Shown here piece by piece: positions 56,841 through 64,000 of a stretch of 64,000 bases of DNA. The notes under the pieces are model-generated. The model was not told where the DNA came from and searched no databases. It saw only the letters and a program-made list of their open reading frames with translations. Source of the DNA: Sphagnum magellanicum (Eukaryota; Streptophyta; Sphagnopsida; Sphagnales; Sphagnaceae). Position 1 is the stretch's first letter, and each line of letters starts with the position of its first letter. The stretch lies in assembly GCA_021904315.1 (NCBI GenBank), contig CM038926.1:4574390-4638389 (forward strand), given 5' to 3'. Both the position numbers and the translations under genes were made by a program.

Positions 56841-59800
56841 TTTGTGTTCAAAATGTCTTTTTTTCAAATGGAGTCCTTGAAAGTCATGGAGAAGTTTGAT
56901 GGTGGCAACTTTCACCTTTGGAAGTTCAAAATGCGCATGATGCTTTCCAAACATGAGCTTTGGAAATTTGTTGATGGGAGTGCCACCTTGCCAAGTGAAG
57001 AAGTTGCAAGGGCCGATTACAACGAAAAAGAGACAAAGGTTTTTGCATTGCTTTGTGAACATCTCACGAATGCCCAACTTGCACACATTCAATATTGTGA
57101 GAATGTGAGAAGTGCGTGGGAGGTTCTTTGTGGTGTGCATGAAACTAAGACCATCAGCAACAAGTTGCTCCTTCGAAGGAGATTCTTCACCATCAAAATG
57201 CAGGAAGGAGATGACATGCTTGTGCACATCAACACGGTGAAAGCCCTTGCGGACCAACTACGTTCCATCGAAGTGAACATTATGGATGAAGATGTTTACA
57301 TGGTACTTTTCATGAGCCTTCCTCCATCCTTTGATAACTTAATTACAAGCTTGGAGTCCATGTCCACAAAAGATGTAGACCTTCAATTCATTGTAGCAAG
57401 GTTGCTTCACGAAGTGTCCAAAAGAAAAGAATGTGAGAGTTCGGAAACTACCGCATTAGTGAACAAAACTCACAAGTCAAATGAGAAGCTTTGTTTCTAT
57501 TGTAAGAAACCCGGACATTTTGTGAAAAATTGTTTGAAGAAGAAAACTGATGAAAAAGAAAAAGCTAATCAAGCTTGTGAAGATCACGAGCAAGTGTTTG
57601 TTGCGGCATTGAGTGCCAATGATCATACCACGTATGATTGGATTGTTGATTCAGGTGCAATGCAACACATGACATTCAAATAAGAATGGTTTATCACGTA
57701 CGAGCGCATTTCCCCAAGGATGGTGTTCATGGGGGATGACACCGTTTTGGAGGCCATTGGCAAGGGGAGCATCAAAGCCACAATGCAAGTGGGAGGCCAA
57801 TTGACACACACAACCATCACCCAAGTTCTTCATGTTCCAAAAATGAAAAATAATCTCATTTCAGTGAGTAAACTCATTTCGGAAGGTTTCAAAGTGGAGT
57901 TTCACAAGGATGGTTATAAGGTCAACAATGCTCGAGGAGTTGTTGTGGCCCAAACACGAAGGGACAAGAACTTGTATCTTCTTAATGTGAAGGTGCATAA
58001 GGACATGGCACACATTGCAAATTCTTTGGAGGAAAGTGCGATGCTTTGGCATGAAAGACTTGGCCATCTCAACATGGCAAGCCTCAAGGACTTAGATGCC
58101 ATGGTGGATGGCATGAATTTGAAAGAAATGTCGTTGCATCACATTTGCGAAGGATGCGTGAAAGGCAAACATCAAAGAACATCATTTCCCAAGGATGGAG
58201 CAACGAGGGTTTCACAACTTTTGGAGATTGTGCACACCGATGTGTGCAGGCCAATGAAGACTACATCGCATGGTGGAGCGCGATACTTTCTCACTTTCAT
58301 TGACGACTTCTCAAGGAAAACTCATGTTTATCTTTTGAAGGTGAAAGAAGAAGTGTTTGAAAAATTCAAACAATACAAGGCGTTAGTGGAGAACCAAATT
58401 GGTCACAAAATCAAAGTGTTACGTTCTGACAACGGAGGAGAATTTGTGTCTAAGAAATTTGACGCATTTCTTGCGGAATGTGGAATTCAACGATAAACAA
58501 GTGCGCCCTATTCCCCACAACAAAACGGTGTTGCGAAACGTGCCAATAGAACCATCATGGAATGTGCAAGAAGCATGATTCTTGCACAAGGGTTGGAACT
58601 TGAATTTTGGGGCGAAGTAGTGAACACGACGGTGTACATCAAAAATCGATGTCCAACCAAGGCTCTTGATTCCAAGACCCTTCAAGAAGCGTGGAGTGGT
58701 AGGAAACCCGTTGTGTCTCATTTGAGAGTTTTTGGTTGTAAAGCCTTTGCACATGTCCCCGATGAGAAGAGGACTAAATTAGAGTCCAAGTGTGTTTTTA
58801 GGATATTACAAAGGCTGGTAAAGCGTATCGCTTGATGTGTGTGAAAACCAAAAGAATCATCAAAAGTACAGATGTCGTGTTCATTGAAGGGTCAAAGGAA
58901 ATAGGTGGTGTACCTCATCCTGAAAAAGAAGAAAATGTAGTTGTGCATGAAGAAGTTGAAGGAGAAGAACCATTAACCTTTAGTCAAGATACACCTTTGA
59001 ATGAAACAAGGATGGAAGGTGTGCAAAGTGAATCCACACCAAAATCTTCATCGGAAGAAGAATTTGTTGTTTCCAATGATAACCCATCTTGTGAACCTTC
59101 ACAAGATGTGCCAAGGGAAAGACCTCAAAGGCAACGAAGGGAATGGCCTCGGGATTGGTGGATTGTTACCAAGGAGGTGGAATGCGCCACTGTTGCATTT
59201 TTGGAGGAGCCCCAAAATATTGAAAAAGCATTGACATGTGAAAATTCCAAGGAGTGGGAGTGTGCGATGCAAGAAGAATATGATTCCCTCATGACAAATA
59301 ACACATGGACTTTGGTACCACTTCCCACCGGTAGGAAACCCATTTCTTGCAAATGGATGTTCAAAATCAAACAAGGCGCAAATGGGGAGGTGGAACGCTA
59401 CAAGGCGAGATTAGTGGCAAGAGGTTTTACCCAAACCTACGGAGTTGATTACAACGAAACTTTTGCGCCCGTCGCAAAATTTACATCTATTTGTTGTATT
59501 TTTGCATTGGTGGCCTTGGAAGACATGGAGATCCATCAAATGGACGTGTAACCGCATTTCTCAATGGCGAGCTTGAAGACGAGATTTACATGGAGCAACT
59601 TCAAGGGTTCGTGCACCAAGGAGGTGAACATCTCGTGTGTAAGCTTCACAGGTCCTTGTATGGTTTGAAATAATCTCCAAGGGCATGGAATCAAAAGTTA
59701 GACGCGTTTCTCAAAAGCATTGAATTTATGAAGAGTGAGGCCGATCCTAGTGTGTACGTTGCACAAGTGGGAGATGTGAAGTTTTTCATTGTGGTCTATG

Positions 59801-60743
59801 TGGATGACCTCATTTTGGTGTGCAACGATCAAAACAAACTTTTGCAAATCAAAGAGGAATTGAGTCAAAAGTTTGAAATGAAGGACCTCAGGGAGTTGCA
59901 TTTCTTTTTGGGGATGGAGGTGGAAAGGAATTGTGATGAAAGACTCCTACGCATCAACCAAATCAAATACCTCAAGGAAATATTGAAGCATTTTTGAATG
60001 GAAGAATGTAAGCCCATTGGAGTTCCATTGGATCCCAAGGTGAAGTTACAAAGGAATGCGAATGAAAATGATGAATCAAAGGGATTTCCATATCAACAAG
60101 CGGTTGGGTCCTTGATTATGCCATGTTGTGCACACGACCTGACTTGGCATACGCAATAAACATGTTGAGTCAACACATGGCGAACCCTAACATGGAGCAT
60201 TGGATGGCCATCAAACGAATCTTTTGATATTTGCAAGGTACATTGCAAATGAAATTACAATTTGGTGCAACACCATCCAAGGAAGTTCTTGGATATTGCG
60301 ATGCGGATTAGGGTGGTGATCTTGGAGATAGGAGGTCCACCACAGGGTTTGTGTTCATGATCGGAGGGGGAGCTATTTCTTGGAGTAGCAAACGACAACC
60401 TACAATAGCATTGTCCACCACAGAGGCGGAATACATGGCGAACACGCAAGTCACAAAAGAAGCCATATGGATAACAAAATTGATGATGGATTTATGATAC
60501 ATGGAGGAGAAGCAAATGATAGTGATTCGATGCGACAATCAAGGTTGACCAAGAACCCCACTCACCATGCACGAACAAAACACATTGATGTATAACATCA
60601 TTTTGTTTGAGAACGAGTTGAAAATGGAGAAGTTCGATTTGAATATTGTCCAACGGAACACATGGTGGCAGATGTCCTTACCAAGGCATTATCAAAAGAA
60701 CGAAATCATAAGTTGATAAACGTGTTCGGATTAGAAACTTCAT

Positions 60744-60753
60744 AGAGTGGGAG
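60744..60753 (+). other. Polypurine tract of the Copia element
   Basis: AGAGTGGGAG ends exactly where the 3' LTR begins. This is the usual plus-strand primer position. Confidence 0.8.
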
Positions 60754-61259
60754 TGTTAGAAATATTATTTGTTTCTAATTCCCAATGTTGATGAATGTGT
60801 TAAACATTCATCAAAAGGATGAATAATATTCACATCCTTGTAGTAGTTAGGTTAGGATTTAGAAGTGGAGACTACTTAGGGTTTGGCGGCGGCTAGGGTT
60901 AGGGTTTGGTGGCGGCTAAGGTTAGGCGGTAGCTAGGGTTAGGGTTTAGTGGCGGCTAGGTTAAAGTGGTGGCTAGGGTTAGGGTTTGGTGGCGGCTAGG
61001 TTAGGGTTTGGTGATGGCTACTTTAGGGTTAGGAGATAGTATATAATGGAATGATTTTGAGTTGTCTTTCATTCTTTCCTTTCATGGTTTTGAGTGCACG
61101 TAAAACCTTCAAGCCTTGTTAGTAGTTACAAGCCATAGTTTTGTGATTGTAGCATTTGAAGCATACAACCTTTGTGATTTCTTGTTAGTTAATACAATTG
61201 TTCCATTTCATGAACTTTGAATGTTTCATTTCTTGCTTGTTTTCAAGTTGTTTCCAATA
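60754..61259 (+). repeat. 3' LTR of the 55.9-kb Copia element (506 bp)
   Basis: Same limits as the 5' LTR (TGTTAGAAAT to CCAATA). It is 85 bases longer, because the telomere-like tract at about 60880-61030 has more GGGTTAGGGTTTGG/GGCGGCTAGG units. The single-base differences I counted from the 5' LTR outside the tract are C/T or G/A. Confidence 0.92.
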
Positions 61260-61264
61260 AAAAC
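61260..61264. repeat. Target-site duplication AAAAC (right) of the Copia element
   Basis: Matches 55933-55937. Confidence 0.9.
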
Positions 61265-61640
61265 CACAAAAACAAGCAATGTTCAAAAATTAAAAAGTCC
61301 TCCAATGTCATTCCTTTCTTTTTGCTATGAAAATTAATTCAAACTATCCTCTATTCAGTCTTAATCAACTAGCTTCAATTTGCCTTAAAAATGACAACAC
61401 ATGTTTGCCTTAAGCAACAGCCATGACCTTGATCAAAATGAATTGTTCTTTCGCAACCTACACAAAAATGTTATTGCCATGGCTAAATACACCTCAAAAT
61501 CCTTTTTCAACACATGAGTACCACACCTTGAAAGGGAATAGGTTTTTGGGTCAACCAAACATGGGTTGATATATATGCTTTTGAGGCCAAAGGTGATTCC
61601 CATAGACCTGACCATGTCAATTTCTCCTGATCATGGGTTG
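61265..61640. other. Intergenic, no supported feature
   Basis: Ordinary AT-rich sequence that was continuous with 55.9 kb before the Copia insertion. Confidence 0.4.
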
Positions 61641-62150
61641 ACATTACATTAAAACAAGTGAATAGTGTTGTGGGTTTGCATGTTAATCAATTATTTTGTA
61701 GTTCGGGCTTTGAACTCCTAGTACCTTCTCAAAGTAACCTAGAAGTGGTGGAGACCCTTTGTAGGGATGGTCAATGGTGTATTGAATGGTGTCTACCCAC
61801 ATCCATGGTTCAATGCTTTACACTATAAAAAAATACATGATTTCATTGCAAGGCATGAATCAATACCTTGAAAATAGTCTATGGGATTCTTGCACCATGT
61901 TATTTGGGTTGGTGGGTTCCTTTCTAACGTAAATGTTTAAAATACACAAACATTGGTTTTGTCTTAACAACTTGAGTCATTGTGTAACTGGGACCGAATA
62001 GAAATATGTCATTGATAGGCCCCAAGTTTCAAATATATGGCTTGTGCAACAAGGCATTAACCTAATTTAGAATGAAGTAACATATCTTGAAGAATCTAAT
62101 TTTTCCTTTAACTCCTTATGAAAAGTAACATTTGGAATTTATTTGGGGGT
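61640..62150 (+). pseudogene. SWIM-family transposase-like relic, copy 4 of 4 (N-terminal part)
   Basis: LEVVETLCRDGQWCIEWC near 61730 and YGILAPCYLGWW near 61885 correspond to parts of the copies at 39.4 and 24.0 kb. A broken region equal to RKYAL..GP and LVQ.GTN follows near 62000-62060. The SWIM end is absent. Non-functional. Confidence 0.5.
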
Positions 62151-62396
62151 GAGGGTTTTACTACAATCAAGCCCCCTTGTTGACACATACACTACATTTT
62201 TATTCCACCATGGCAATACCACAAGGTTAACAAATTTAGCATGTGCCTTAGGACGCAACAATGAGAATGTTAGGTAGCTTACAACATTCAAAAGGACAAT
62301 GTAACACACCGACAACTTAGAGGCTGGTTGTTTTCTTCAAGCTCCACCACACAATTCAATAACACCATTATTGTTGAAAACCTAAAGAACATAAAC

Positions 62397-63130
62397 ATGT
62401 CACAACCCTAGCCTTGGGTTCGCGACCAAGGTAAGGGCTGGCAAGAGTGCGGGACAAGAGGGAGGCCCAAGAGACACATCTTATACTCCCGGGAGTGCAG
62501 GAAAGTGTGAGAGAATGAACCCTCACACTCCCAAGGCAACTCCCACTTGGGGAGTTGGAGTCCCGATGGATTCCTAAATATTTAGGGAGTGATTACAGGG
62601 GGGATTGAAGAGTTCTTTATATCATTAGAAAGTTATTGAAATGTAGATGTTTAAAATGAGCTCGATAACCCATTTGGAATTTGAAACACAAGTTATGGCT
62701 AAAAGAAAGGCCGAGAGTCAAATTGGTAGTTTGACTCCCGACCACTAAAAGTTAAGAATCAACCTGATTTCCTTGCATGTAGGTAACGTGTGACATACCA
62801 TTGGAAAGATCTCGACGAGGACTAAAACTTTTCTTTAGACCTCATCTCAATCAGAGGTCTACACACAAAGTTATGCGGCCCCAAAGTCGCGGGAGTCCTA
62901 ACCTTGGGAATTTCGAGACTCCCATTTGGGAGTCATGGGACAAAATGCCATTTGGATGTGGGCCTCATGGAAAAGCACAGAGTATACTATAAGGGGGGAA
63001 GGTGGTGGGTTCCCCCAAGTTCGGGTTGTGATGAATCTTGTAAATTTGAGTTTGCCCATGGCTCGTCCTAGCACCAAAAGTGTTCCAATTATGCACTAAC
63101 CAACTTGTTGTTTGGTTTTGTGCAGGTTCA
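62397..63130 (+). mobile_element. Possible LTR or leader segment of an LTR element
   Basis: The base composition changes sharply to GC-richer sequence starting TGTCACAACCCTAGCC. A TATACTATAAGG word near 62981 could be a promoter. A Gypsy pol trace lies downstream on the same strand at 63.87 kb. No second copy is in the window, so an LTR cannot be proved. Confidence 0.3.
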
Positions 63131-63659
63131 TGTGAGTGATTAAGTGTTTGTCATTCTTCCTAGTCTCGTCCTAGAGCTCCAGCATGCCCCTCTACCCCCA
63201 AAGTGCTATGAACTAGGGAGCGTGCCCCAACTCCTTGCTATTCCGTTGGTTTCATTTCAAACTCACATTTGAATCTATGAAGGAGCTTGGGAGCGCATCA
63301 AGGTGCTTAGCCCACCTTTGTCTCCTTCCCAGGAGCACATGCCTTTTAGAAAGATGGATGAGGCCTAGTGTATCTCATGCTTCAACCATTTGGGATGAAC
63401 CAAGCCTAAAAAAAAAGAAAAGGATATGGGGTTCCAAACTAACACTACTAGTCACACCAAGGTGATTAGATTGGAACGTAATGCTTTACTGGGGAGAGGC
63501 ATGGACCTGAACTCCTTTACATGGTTATTGGTAACTTGTGTACTCTTTCAAATGTACACAACACCAACACTGATTTAATTAACTTGTAGTTTTGGCGATG
63601 CGACCACATGGCACCCCGACCAAGTACATATGCCTATCTTCAACATTCGACATTTCATT

Positions 63660-64000
63660 TTTAGTGTTGGGGGGAAGAGGTACCATGTAATTTGACTCAA
63701 GTTGTTTTTGATACACCTGGAGGTACATCAACTTCTGGAGAAACAATTACAACCTTCTACAAATCTATGTAGTTGGATTATGGAAAACCCAACACACTAA
63801 GTTTTTCAAACACACTTTCCAACTACATTCCATGTGTTTCTAACTACCCTTTCGTTATGGGGAACTAGCTCACCAAGAAGGAGATAAATCAGGTCGCAAA
63901 TTACTTGCTAATTAAGTATGAGGATGTGTTTGCATTCTCAATGAAAGACTTAGGTAGGTGTAAAACCATGCAGTTCTCCACAAACCTTATAGATAAAACA
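63660..64000 (+). mobile_element. Ty3/Gypsy pol fossil, running off the right edge
   Basis: From about 63873 the + strand encodes YEDVFAFSMKDLGRCKTMQF, the N-terminal edge of a Gypsy reverse transcriptase. The sequence just before it (from about 63660) is a decayed protease-RT linker. The rest lies beyond the window. It belongs to a different subfamily from the fossil at 24.9 kb (FAFS..DLGRCKT against FAWTYKDLKGIS). Confidence 0.6.

Larger units (their letters stand above)
55938..61259 (+). mobile_element. Complete-length Ty1/Copia LTR retrotransposon, broken
   Basis: Parts in order: 5' LTR 55938-56358, primer site from 56359, leader with internal repeats to about 56840, and gag from about 56862 with its CCHC knuckle (57489-57533). 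Then retropepsin (D-S-G near 57650), GAG-pre-integrase (58020-58160) and the integrase core (about 58210-58620). Reverse transcriptase follows (about 59250-60000, YVDDLIL near 59800), then RNase H (about 60280-60700), the polypurine tract and the 3' LTR 60754-61259. The order PR-IN-RT-RH is that of Copia. It looks whole in length but carries roughly half a dozen or more breaks. The LTRs differ at about 2% of aligned positions outside the tandem tract, so it is fairly young. Confidence 0.95.

Overview
The window looks like nuclear DNA of a land plant with a large, repeat-rich, AT-rich genome. Two intact plant-type genes sit in 64 kb among many decayed transposable elements. The first is a spliced PLASTID MOVEMENT IMPAIRED1 (PMI1)-family gene. 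The most intact mobile element has a primer site that matches a plant initiator tRNA-Met fragment. Element load and gene spacing would suit a fern or a gymnosperm, but I cannot fix the lineage from sequence alone.

Layout. 1-7.4 kb: AT-rich intergenic DNA with degenerate tandem repeats, a duplicated block, a SWIM-zinc-finger transposase-like relic and a decayed Helitron/Helentron-like relic (PIF1-type helicase followed by an endonuclease-like domain). 7.4-14.5 kb: the PMI1-like gene, four coding exons on +. 14.5-28.9 kb: intergenic DNA with an old Ty3/Gypsy fossil on -, a coiled-coil coding relic, a second copy of a dispersed repeat, a 41-bp minisatellite, a recent 209-bp tandem duplication and another SWIM relic. 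28.9-38.1 kb: two fragments of one Ty1/Copia family, one on - and one on + that is split by a nested 2.46-kb insertion. 38.1-43.8 kb: intergenic DNA, a third SWIM relic, a polypurine tract and an (AT)n microsatellite. 43.8-46.1 kb: an intron-less gene on - for a signal-anchored, probably glycosylated, single-pass membrane protein with a beta-propeller-like lumenal part. 46.1-48.2 kb: a GC-richer divergent flank ending in a truncated DBR1 (lariat debranching enzyme) pseudogene on +, abutted by an unrecognised transposase-like ORF on -. 50-54 kb: a second Ty3/Gypsy fossil on -. 55.9-61.3 kb: a complete-length but broken Copia element with both LTRs and a perfect 5-bp target duplication. 61.6-64 kb: a fourth SWIM relic, an LTR-like segment and the edge of a + strand Gypsy pol fossil.

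The two intact genes are probably unrelated in function: PMI1-type proteins act in actin-based chloroplast and nucleus positioning, and the membrane protein is uncharacterised. The Copia family is the best-defined mobile system. Its primer site matches the anticodon arm of initiator tRNA-Met instead of the tRNA 3' end, its LTRs end in TG...TA, and they carry a telomere-like GGGTTTAG tract that varies in length between copies. I found no CRISPR array, rRNA, convincing tRNA gene or intact new multi-gene system.
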